DNA of 5,749 bases from an uncultured Longilinea sp. (GTDB taxonomy: Bacteria > Chloroflexota > Anaerolineae > Anaerolineales > Anaerolineaceae): positions 1-5,749 of the forward strand of contig CALMIB010000313.1 of NCBI GenBank assembly GCA_937863945.1, read 5' to 3'. The position numbers and the translations under genes are program-made. The notes below the pieces were generated by a model. It ran no database searches. It saw only the letters and a list, made by a program, of their open reading frames with translations, and was not told the DNA's origin. How positions within the stretch are numbered: position 1 is the stretch's first letter; each line of letters opens with the position of its first letter. Shown here one piece after another: positions 1 through 5,722 of the stretch.

Positions 1-1146
1 CTCTTCGCGCTGGGCGCAATGCTGAGCGTGTGGGGTGTTCTGCGCCTGGCTCGCCGCCAGGGCGGCGCATCCGGCTGGTTGGGCTCGCTGCAGCGCGCGT
101 TGCTTGGCCCGGCGGCAGCTTTGCCGCTGGCCGCCGGGCTGCTTGCGGCCGTGCTGGGCGCCGACGCGCAGGCGGTTTTAGCCGCGGCCCTGACCGGGCT
201 GCTGCTGGGCGATGGGCTGGCGGCCTGGGCGCTGCTGCGCCTGCCGCGGGCCAGCGTTTTGCCGCTGGCGGGTCAGGCATTGGCGCAACACGGCGGCGAC
301 GGAGCGCTGGTGCTGGATGAGCGCGGGCGCGTGCTGGTGCACAACCCGGCGGCGCAGGCCGTGTTCGGCGCCGAGCCGCTGGCGGGCCGCCCGCTGGCCG
401 AGCTGCTGGCGGTGTGGTGGCAGCCCGCGCTGCAATTGTGGGAGGAAGGGCAGACCGATTTTGAGGTGGCGCTGCCAACGGGCAGCTACCGGTTGCAGGC
501 GCTGCCGCTGGAAGCCGGCGCGCCGCCCTGCCGCGTCATTTTGGTGACTGACCTGAGCAAACAGCGCGAGCTGGAGCGCCGGCTTGCGGCGCTGCAAACC
601 ACCGATGTGCTCACCGGGCTGGCCAACCGCCCGCGCCTGCTGGAGATGGCCTCGCGCGAGGTGTACCGCGCCTGCCGCTATCACCGCCCGTTGAGCGTGG
701 CCATGCTGCGGGTGTCTGGCTTCAGTGCGCTCGAGGACCAGTACGGGCACGCGGCCGTCGAGCAGGTGTTGCAGGCGCTGGCGCAGCGCACCCGCGAAAA
801 CATCCGCCTGGCCGATTCGGCCGGGCGCTGGGGCGAGGACACCTTCGCGCTGCTGCTGCCCGAAACCACGCTGGCACAGGGCTGCCAGGCGGCCGAGCGC
901 ATCCGGCGCATCCTGTCGGGCACGCCCATCCCCACCGACCGCGGCGAGGTGAACGTGACCCTCTCGGCGGGCGTCACCGCGTTGGATGAGGACGCGCTCG
1001 TCACGGTTGACCTGCTGTTGGATCAAGCCGCGCGGGCGGTGTATGCCGCGGGCAGCGGGCAGGTGACCAGTTTTGCGGCCGCCAACCCATCCATCGCATC
1101 ACGCCGGGCGGCTGAGCCGGCCACGACGGTGCGGTTGGCCGGGTAG
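1..1146 (+). CDS. Membrane-anchored PAS-GGDEF sensor protein with degenerate GGDEF (5' partial)
   Basis: The frame is open from base 1, and the six codons before the ATG at 19 read LFALGA and continue a hydrophobic helix. The true start therefore probably lies upstream and the gene is 5'-partial. Numbering from Met at 19: hydrophobic segments lie at about 1-10, 33-48 and 50-75. A PAS domain spans about 85-178 (typical 'GALVLDERGRVLVHNPAA' segment at 95-112). A short helical linker (180-195) leads to a GGDEF domain starting at DVLTGLANR (196-204) and running to about 352. The join between the last helix and the PAS resembles proteins with the 7TM histidine-kinase N-terminal sensor region, so the full protein probably has more helices. 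The active-site signature is GEDTF (272-276) instead of GGDEF. The usual DxDxFK metal/substrate loop reads RVSGFS (231-236), and the usual ND before YGH is ED. RLAD (263-266) sits exactly five residues before the signature, as in a c-di-GMP inhibitory site. The protein is probably a catalytically dead c-di-GMP receptor or pseudo-cyclase. The fold is secure and the function is inferred. Confidence 0.9.
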   Translation, partial: LFALGAMLSVWGVLRLARRQGGASGWLGSLQRALLGPAAALPLAAGLLAAVLGADAQAVLAAALTGLLLGDGLAAWALLRLPRASVLPLAGQALAQHGGDGALVLDERGRVLVHNPAAQAVFGAEPLAGRPLAELLAVWWQPALQLWEEGQTDFEVALPTGSYRLQALPLEAGAPPCRVILVTDLSKQRELERRLAALQTTDVLTGLANRPRLLEMASREVYRACRYHRPLSVAMLRVSGFSALEDQYGHAAVEQVLQALAQRTRENIRLADSAGRWGEDTFALLLPETTLAQGCQAAERIRRILSGTPIPTDRGEVNVTLSAGVTALDEDALVTVDLLLDQAARAVYAAGSGQVTSFAAANPSIASRRAAEPATTVRLAG

Positions 1147-1320
1147 TTTCAGGCGTAAGTTGAGCGGGGGCATTCCCTGCGTCTGAACAATCCATCCTAA
1201 TTCCGCTGCATCCAGCCCCGGTCAGAGCGCAGAATGCGTTCGATGGTCTGCTGCTATTTCCCTGTTTTCTTCCTCTAAACCGCATCCACCTGCAACGAGA
1301 ACTTCGCCATCCACTCACCG
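1147..1320. other. Convergent intergenic gap with a weak hairpin
   Basis: This is the space between the plus-strand PAS-GGDEF gene and the minus-strand HicB/DinB gene. A possible 7-bp stem with two G-U pairs and a CAT loop lies at 1164-1180 (GCGGGGG/TCCCTGC). It has no following T-run on either strand, so it is at best a weak terminator. On the minus strand a short frame from an ATG at 1310 to a TAG at 1197 is broken by two in-frame TAG codons at 1277-1275 and 1256-1254. It may be a gene relic or chance. No confident gene is seen. Confidence 0.4.
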
Positions 1321-2025
1321 CTATCCGGCAACCAGCTTCAACACGTGCCCCACGTGGTCGCGTTCATGCCACAACGCGCGGCGCAGCAGTTTACGCGGCG
1401 ACCAGAACTCGCCTTCTTTGCCCAGCACGCGCTGCACGCCCGCCAGCCCGGGCAGGGCGCGCTCGAGCCGGGCGCGCACCAGCGGCAGCCGCTCGAACGG
1501 GTCGCGCGGGAGCTGTTCGAGCGTCAGGCCGGCCAGGTCCAGCCGGTCCAGGTACCACCATTCGGCGCCGGCCACGTGGTTGAGCACGCCGCGCACCGCC
1601 CAGCGCTCGCCGGGCTGCTTTTCGTCCATCGCAGTCGGCGATGCTCCCGCGGCGGCAGCCAGCAGGTCGGCGCGGCTCCAGCACAGCATCTGCAGCCCAC
1701 GGTCGATCTCCTCGGCGCTCAGCGGGCGCCAGTCGTCGCGGAACCAGGCATTCACCTCGTAGCCGTCGCTTGCTTCGGTCAGGTCGTCGGCGATGGTGTA
1801 CACCTGCCAGGTTTCGGCCAGGCGGATATCGATCTCGCAAAGGTCGGGCAGCCAGGAAGGGCGGGCATGCCGCTCGACCCAGGCCTCATAGTCCACCAGC
1901 GCCCTGGGCAGCGCCACCAGGGCCTCGGGGCCACCGGCGCCGTCGGCGAAGCAACCGGGAAAATCCAGCGCCCAGGCAATCGAGCGCCCGTCGACGCCGT
2001 TTTCAAGTCCTACGCGGATGCGCAT
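1321..2025 (-). CDS. HicB-like / DinB-like fusion protein
   Basis: This 234-residue, probably cytosolic protein has two parts. Residues 1-52 look like the partial RNase H fold of HicB antitoxins: a beta-strand pair followed by 'WALDFPGCFADG', then a helix with conserved-type 'EALVALPRALVDYEAWVERH'. Residues 103-231 look like a DinB/YfiT-type four-helix bundle. The histidines expected to form the metal site are present: H150 in 'VLNHVAGAEWWYLDRL' and H220/H224/H227 in 'HERDHVGHVLKL'. DinB-superfamily proteins include metal-dependent thiol transferases and many members of unknown function, and no substrate can be assigned here. No HicA toxin gene lies beside it, so a toxin-antitoxin role is unlikely. 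From memory, this N-terminal/C-terminal combination recurs in Chloroflexota and Actinobacteria. The ATG start is supported by GAGGTG five bases upstream. The gene begins 56 bp after the transporter stop on the same strand and is probably its operon partner. Confidence 0.8.
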   Translation of the reverse strand: MRIRVGLENGVDGRSIAWALDFPGCFADGAGGPEALVALPRALVDYEAWVERHARPSWLPDLCEIDIRLAETWQVYTIADDLTEASDGYEVNAWFRDDWRPLSAEEIDRGLQMLCWSRADLLAAAAGASPTAMDEKQPGERWAVRGVLNHVAGAEWWYLDRLDLAGLTLEQLPRDPFERLPLVRARLERALPGLAGVQRVLGKEGEFWSPRKLLRRALWHERDHVGHVLKLVAG

Positions 2026-2030
2026 GGGTT

Positions 2031-2036
2031 CACCTC
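2031..2036 (-). promoter_or_regulatory. Ribosome binding site of the HicB/DinB gene
   Basis: On the minus strand GAGGTG is followed by AACCC and the ATG at 2025-2023, a near-ideal Shine-Dalgarno arrangement. It fixes this start codon. Confidence 0.7.
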
Positions 2037-2081
2037 GATGCAGACCAGGTCAAATACAGCCTGTCTGCGAGCTCAAGCCGG

Positions 2082-3305
2082 TTAAGCACGCCGTTGAGAT
2101 GCCTGCAGGATTGCGGCCGGGCGGTGAAAGCCCACCGACAGGATGGCCGATATTGCCAGCAGCGCGCTGGCCGCGGCGAAGGCCGCCGCGTAACTGCCGC
2201 TGGCGTCCAGAATGGCCGCTGCGATCATCGGACCGATCACGCCGCCCACGCCCCAGGCCGTATTGACCAGACCGTAATTGCTGCCCAGGTTCTTCTTGCC
2301 ATACAGGTCCATCACCATCGCCGGGAAAAGCGGGAAGGTGGCGCCGTAGCACAGCCCGGCCAGCGCCATGCCAAAGGCAAGCAGGCCGATGGTATCATAG
2401 CGGCTGAACAGCAGCAGGTTGATGGCCTGCACGATAAACACGATGCGCATCAGGTTCAGCCGGCCCACGCGGTCCGAAAGCACGCCGCCCAGCAGCCGCC
2501 CCAGCACGTTGAACACCGCCAGCAGGCTTACCAGCAGGTAGCCGCCGTTCCAGTTGACCTGCACGCGCGCCACCGTGGCGGCATGGCCAAAAATCATCAG
2601 GCCGGCCGAGGACGAAAAGGCCAGCATGAGCCACAGTTTGTAAAATTCGGGCGTTTTCACCATCTCGCGCCAGGTCACGTCTGGCACGCGCTGCGCGGGG
2701 GCGGCGGCAGAGAGGCTGGCCGGCGGCGCGTACCCGGCCGGCGGGTTGGCCATGAACTGTGCCAGCAGCCCGCAAATGGCCGGCACGGCGATCCCGATGA
2801 AAATAAACGTCCTGGGCAGGCCCACCGCGCCCAGCAGGGCGTTCACCAGCGGCGAATAATACACCGTGGCCAGCGCCACGCCGGCCACCACAATGCCCGT
2901 GACCAGGCCGTTCTTCTCCGCCGCGAACCATTTGGCCGGCGGCGCGGTGGTGGAAACGTACAGGATGCCCGTGCCCGCTCCGGTGACCATGCCGAAGGAA
3001 AACACCAGCCACCACGGGTGAATGAACAACCCCGAGAGCACCAGGCCGGCGCCCATCAGCAGCACGGCCAGCGTGGCGGTGAAGCGCGGCCCGCGCCGGT
3101 CGAGCACGCGGCCGAAAATGGCCATGGCGATCACGAAGGCTACCAGCGCCGCCGTGTAAGGCAGCGAAGCCTGCTTGCTGCTCCAGCCGTACGCACTGAT
3201 CAGGTTGGCGGCGATGATGCTCCAGATATAGAGCAGCCCGCCGATGAGGTTGATGCCGGTGGCGACGGCGACGATGAACCAGCCGCTGCGTTTGAATTGA
3301 GCCAA
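2082..3305 (-). CDS. Major facilitator superfamily transporter, OFA (oxalate/formate antiporter)-like
   Basis: This 407-residue protein has about 12 predicted membrane helices, the usual size for MFS. The N-terminus ('SGWFIVAVATGINLIGGLLYIWSI') and the region of W41-S42 resemble the OFA family that includes OxlT. The MFS motif A appears in both halves: GRVLDRRGPR at 65-74 between helices 2 and 3, and GGVLSDRVGR at 273-282 between helices 8 and 9. 'WFAAEKNGLVTG' (126-137) and 'EMVKTPEFYKLWLMLAF' at the start of helix 7 are also OFA-like. The central cytoplasmic loop is at about 188-220. In OxlT a lysine in helix 11 binds oxalate. By eye the equivalent stretch here, NYGLVNTAWGVGG (343-355), has Trp351 there, so oxalate or formate transport should not be assumed; a different carboxylate is possible. 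No ATG or GTG precedes in frame before an upstream stop. The TTG at 3305 has GGAG seven bases upstream, so translation probably starts at TTG. It is the first gene of a probable operon with the HicB/DinB gene. Confidence 0.9.
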   Translation of the reverse strand: MAQFKRSGWFIVAVATGINLIGGLLYIWSIIAANLISAYGWSSKQASLPYTAALVAFVIAMAIFGRVLDRRGPRFTATLAVLLMGAGLVLSGLFIHPWWLVFSFGMVTGAGTGILYVSTTAPPAKWFAAEKNGLVTGIVVAGVALATVYYSPLVNALLGAVGLPRTFIFIGIAVPAICGLLAQFMANPPAGYAPPASLSAAAPAQRVPDVTWREMVKTPEFYKLWLMLAFSSSAGLMIFGHAATVARVQVNWNGGYLLVSLLAVFNVLGRLLGGVLSDRVGRLNLMRIVFIVQAINLLLFSRYDTIGLLAFGMALAGLCYGATFPLFPAMVMDLYGKKNLGSNYGLVNTAWGVGGVIGPMIAAAILDASGSYAAAFAAASALLAISAILSVGFHRPAAILQASQRRA

Positions 3306-3312
3306 AGTGATT

Positions 3313-3316
3313 CTCC
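3313..3316 (-). promoter_or_regulatory. Ribosome binding site supporting a TTG start of the transporter
   Basis: On the minus strand GGAG lies seven bases before TTG at 3305-3303. A second GGAG lies slightly further upstream. No ATG or GTG in this frame exists between here and the in-frame stop at 3344-3342, so this site decides the start. Confidence 0.6.
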
Positions 3317-3332
3317 ACTCCTGACAGGTGGC

Positions 3333-3345
3333 CTGATTATATCAG
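3333..3345. repeat. Inverted repeat over the transporter -10 box, possible operator
   Basis: CTGAT-TAT-ATCAG is a perfect palindrome with 5-base arms and a 3-base centre. It covers the whole predicted extended -10 element, where a bound repressor would block RNA polymerase. The arms are short, so it may simply be a by-product of the AT-rich promoter. No regulator gene is adjacent in the window. Confidence 0.3.
3336..3344 (-). promoter_or_regulatory. Extended -10 promoter of the transporter operon
   Basis: Read on the minus strand the site is TGATATAAT, that is TGn plus a perfect TATAAT. The position 17 bases upstream (3359-3364) reads CCAGGC and is no -35 box, which fits an extended -10 promoter. 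Transcription would begin near 3329, giving a leader of about 24 bases that just holds the ribosome binding site. This is predicted by consensus only. Confidence 0.5.
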
Positions 3346-3419
3346 CGCAGCGCGCGCCGCCTGGCGTGCGAATCATCCTCATTTTCCGCGCATATCTTCC
3401 AGGAATCTGCGCGAAAGTT

Positions 3420-3435
3420 TAAAATGAGATAAAAT
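3420..3435 (+). promoter_or_regulatory. Candidate -10 region for the FAIM1-like/M48 operon
   Basis: Two TAAAAT hexamers, at 3420-3425 and 3430-3435, are spaced exactly ten bases apart in the most AT-rich stretch of the window. Either could serve as a -10 box for the gene starting at 3467. Neither has a convincing -35 box at 16-18 bases, so the promoter assignment is tentative. Confidence 0.35.
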
Positions 3436-3457
3436 AGCCATTAGTTGTTCGCTAACC

Positions 3458-3461
3458 GGAG
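3458..3461 (+). promoter_or_regulatory. Ribosome binding site of the FAIM1-like membrane protein gene
   Basis: GGAG is followed by CTCCC and then ATG at 3467, a standard spacing that supports this start. Confidence 0.6.
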
Positions 3462-3466
3462 CTCCC

Positions 3467-4750
3467 ATGGCGCAAACCACCTGGCAGTTTAACCTAGATC
3501 ACCAGCCGCACACTGTCACCGCTGAGATCAGCCTGTTCGGCGGCATCCGCAGCGTGCAGGTGGACGGCACAGCCCTTCCAGCAGCCGGCGAAAGCCGTTT
3601 TGACAGCCCGGGGCTGCGCAATTTTAGCATTGGCGGCCATTCCTTCCAGGTGGTCAAATATGCCGGCGGCGCGGCGCTGCTGATGGACGGCCAGGCCGTT
3701 CCCAGCGCGCCCGGCCAGCCCCTGCCGGCGCGCCTGCAAAAATATGAAGCCCAGCGCGCCTTCTGGCAAAAGCTTTCACAGCTCACCGGGCTGAAAGAGA
3801 ACCCGCGCGCCGATGGGCAACTGGAATGGCGCAACCGCCTGATTGGCACCGCCGATAACCGCCTGGTGGTGCTGAATTATTCGCTCTCCAACCAGACATT
3901 GCGTCCGCGCATCGCCATCTTTACCCGCTTTGCCGAAGAAAAGGACTTGAACGGTCTGCGCAGCAAGATCGAAAGTGACCCGGCCGTACTGGCGCTGGCC
4001 AAACGGCTCAAACGTTTCACGTTGGAAATGACCGTGCAGCCGGTTGGAGCGGCCATCCTGCTGCCCTACGACCTTCGCAAAACGACCCCCGAGCAGGTTG
4101 TCGAGGATATCCGCACGCTATTCAACGTGATCAAGAAGTACACCAGGCCGCTGCCGCTCACCTTCTGCGACTGGGGACAGTGCAAATCGGCCGCGCACCC
4201 GCGCGAACTGGTCTTCTACAACCACTCGCCCCTGCTGGTCTGCACATCCTGCATGCCGCTGCTGGAAAAAGCCGGAGAAACCAACCAGGCGCGCTTCAAC
4301 AGGCGCACTCCCGGGCTGCTTAAGGCAGCCTCCGCCGGTCTGGCGGTGGCCGCGCTGGTGGGTGTCTTCTTTGGCATCTGGAAAGTATCGATCATTTTGG
4401 CCATTGCCTCAGTCGCACTCTTCTTTGCCATTATCGCCGCCATGAACCGGCTGACGATCAAGCGCACCGCCGGCATGATCTGGCTGGCTGGCGCGTTCAC
4501 CCTGCTGGGAGTAGGCATTGCCACTATCATGGAAGCCACGCTCAAGTTGATGCGTACCCTCAACGAAGCCAGCCAGGTGCAGTACGGCATGGTTTTCAGC
4601 CAGCCGGAGACCGTGCGCATGATGCTGACCAACCTGAGCATTTCGCTGGTGCTGACTGCGCTCACGCTCTGGTTCGCGCTGCACCAGCAGCAGCAGGGCG
4701 TGCGCGAGCTGACCCACCCCGTCATTGAGCATTCCGGCGTCCTGGATTAA
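3467..4750 (+). CDS. Uncharacterised membrane protein: FAIM1-like beta domain, Cys4 zinc-ribbon-like segment, about four TM helices
   Basis: I do not recognise the full 427-residue protein. Residues 4-78 form a beta-rich domain whose spacing matches the second half of the eukaryotic FAIM1 beta-sandwich as I recall it: an initial TW, a VxVDG strand turn (30-34), GES (41-43), 'FSIGGHSF' (53-60; FAIM1 has FSIGNHD), and a final LLMDG (71-75). Residues 85-225 are a soluble mixed alpha/beta region of unknown family. Cysteines C234, C239, C259 and C262 (Cx4C...Cx2C) look like a zinc ribbon, with H244 and H253 between them. Hydrophobic helices follow at about 284-304, 306-326, 335-357 and 386-406, and the tail is short and polar. 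No signal peptide is seen, so the large N-terminal half should be cytoplasmic. The ATG has GGAG five bases upstream. The M48 protease gene starts 19 bp after the stop, implying co-transcription. Domain similarity is by eye, and the role is unknown. Confidence 0.8.
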   Translation: MAQTTWQFNLDHQPHTVTAEISLFGGIRSVQVDGTALPAAGESRFDSPGLRNFSIGGHSFQVVKYAGGAALLMDGQAVPSAPGQPLPARLQKYEAQRAFWQKLSQLTGLKENPRADGQLEWRNRLIGTADNRLVVLNYSLSNQTLRPRIAIFTRFAEEKDLNGLRSKIESDPAVLALAKRLKRFTLEMTVQPVGAAILLPYDLRKTTPEQVVEDIRTLFNVIKKYTRPLPLTFCDWGQCKSAAHPRELVFYNHSPLLVCTSCMPLLEKAGETNQARFNRRTPGLLKAASAGLAVAALVGVFFGIWKVSIILAIASVALFFAIIAAMNRLTIKRTAGMIWLAGAFTLLGVGIATIMEATLKLMRTLNEASQVQYGMVFSQPETVRMMLTNLSISLVLTALTLWFALHQQQQGVRELTHPVIEHSGVLD

Positions 4751-4769
4751 CACCCGACCCGAAAAACCG

Positions 4770-5579
4770 ATGCGCGCCAACCTTTCCGCCCTGCGTTACC
4801 CCGGCGAACGGTCCACCCTGTTTGGCACGCTGCTGCTGATTGGGATCATTTTGCTGATCAGCGCCGCTCCGACGCTGCTGTTGCTGCCGCTGGCGGTTGG
4901 CCTGACGGTGGCGGTTTCCTACAGCCGGACGCGCGAACACCATCAACAACTCCTCCGCAACGCCCTGGCGGTCACGCCCGCCAGCGCTGCCGGGGTGGAC
5001 GCTTTGGTGCAGGACTGCCGCCGCCGGCTGGGGGCCGAGGCGGTGCAGGTGTTTGCCGTGCGCAGCCGGCAGCTCAACGCCTACACTTTCGGGCTGCACG
5101 CCCCGCGCGTGGTAGTGCTCAACTCGGCGCTGTTCGAGCGCATGGACGCGGACGAACTGCGCTTCATCATCGGGCACGAACTGGGGCATGTGGTGCTGGG
5201 CCACACCTGGCTGAACACGCTGGTGGGCGGCATGGCCGGCCTGCCCACCTCGTTTGGCGGGGCGATGCTGCTCACCCTGGCGCTGCGCGGCTGGAGCCGC
5301 GCCTGCGAGTATTCGGCCGACCGGGCCGGGCTGGCAGCCTGCGGCAGTCTGAACAAGGCCACCTCGGCGCTGGTCAAGCTGGTTTCGACGGGGCGCAGCC
5401 CGCAGGATCTGGAGCGCGCCCTGCGCGCCGTGGAGGCCGAGGACGACTCGCTGATCAACGTGCTGGCCGAGAGTCTTTCCACCCACCCGATGATCGTCAA
5501 ACGCATCGCCGAGCTGCGCCAATTTGCCGCCAGCCCGGAATATCAAAAAATGGCAGGCCCCAACCCGAACCACCGGTAG
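4770..5579 (+). CDS. Membrane-anchored M48 family zinc metalloprotease
   Basis: The 269-residue protein has two closely spaced hydrophobic segments (about 17-33 and 35-50) followed by an M48 peptidase domain. 'NAYTFG' (103-108) matches the conserved strand before the active site. The zinc motif HELGH (136-140) is intact. The third zinc ligand is expected to be E180 in 'SRACEYSADRAGL', which also carries the ExxxD pattern, and the late STHP (237-240) is typical of M48 enzymes. All catalytic residues seen are present, so it should be active, cutting membrane or misfolded proteins as HtpX-like enzymes do; the substrate is unknown. Start choice: a TTG at 4725 would add 15 residues and overlap the upstream gene. 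The ATG at 4770 begins 'MRANLSALRYPGER', which fits the usual N-terminus of related proteins, and is preferred although no clear ribosome binding site precedes it. Translation may be coupled to the gene ending 19 bp upstream. The last four codons and the stop lie inside a repeated 24-mer. Confidence 0.88.
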   Translation: MRANLSALRYPGERSTLFGTLLLIGIILLISAAPTLLLLPLAVGLTVAVSYSRTREHHQQLLRNALAVTPASAAGVDALVQDCRRRLGAEAVQVFAVRSRQLNAYTFGLHAPRVVVLNSALFERMDADELRFIIGHELGHVVLGHTWLNTLVGGMAGLPTSFGGAMLLTLALRGWSRACEYSADRAGLAACGSLNKATSALVKLVSTGRSPQDLERALRAVEAEDDSLINVLAESLSTHPMIVKRIAELRQFAASPEYQKMAGPNPNHR

Positions 5580-5588
5580 GGGCACGGC
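5565..5588 (+). repeat. 24-bp direct repeat, copy 1 (overlaps protease stop codon)
   Basis: Identical over 24 bases to positions 5723-5746, with a period of 158 bp. It contains ACCGGTAGGGGCACGGC. Read in the protease frame it encodes the final Pro-Asn-His-Arg and the TAG stop. Confidence 0.9.
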
Positions 5589-5624
5589 GGCAGGGGTCAA
5601 ATGGCCGCGCTGGGCGTCGGCTTA

Positions 5625-5662
5625 GCCGTGCCCGGGTTTGACCATTGCCAATCGGGCACGGC
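5625..5662. repeat. Hairpin with perfect 10-bp stem inside the repeat cluster
   Basis: GCCGTGCCCG (5625-5634) and CGGGCACGGC (5653-5662) are perfect inverted repeats around an 18-base loop. No T-run follows on the plus strand, so an intrinsic terminator is not supported, although the hairpin could protect or end the protease transcript by other means. Confidence 0.6.
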
Positions 5663-5722
5663 AAATCATGGATCAAATGGCGTCCGCTGCCCGCATCGCC
5701 GTGCCCCAACAGGGCGACCCGT

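Noticed and set aside
178..1026. A 282-codon minus-strand frame opposite the PAS-GGDEF gene
   Set aside because: Low-complexity Arg/Gln/His composition, and the opposite strand has clear PAS and GGDEF domains.
1164..1180. Rho-independent terminator between the convergent genes
   Set aside because: The stem depends on G-U pairs and there is no T-run on either side.
1321..2025. HicAB toxin-antitoxin locus
   Set aside because: There is no HicA-sized gene on either side, and the HicB-like part is fused to a DinB-like domain instead of a DNA-binding domain.
1641..3422. A 593-codon plus-strand open frame
   Set aside because: It is antisense to the transporter and the HicB/DinB gene. Its composition is very rich in Arg, Gly, His and Gln with no domain or hydrophobic pattern, as expected for the shadow of GC-rich genes.
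4725..4769. TTG start that would extend the protease and overlap the upstream gene by 26 bases
   Set aside because: No ribosome binding site precedes it, and the ATG at 4770 gives the N-terminus expected of related M48 proteins. It cannot be fully excluded because the ATG also lacks a strong site.
4722..5600. A 292-codon minus-strand frame opposite the M48 protease
   Set aside because: Its product is Gln/Arg/Gly/His-rich with no motif, while the plus strand encodes an intact HELGH metalloprotease.
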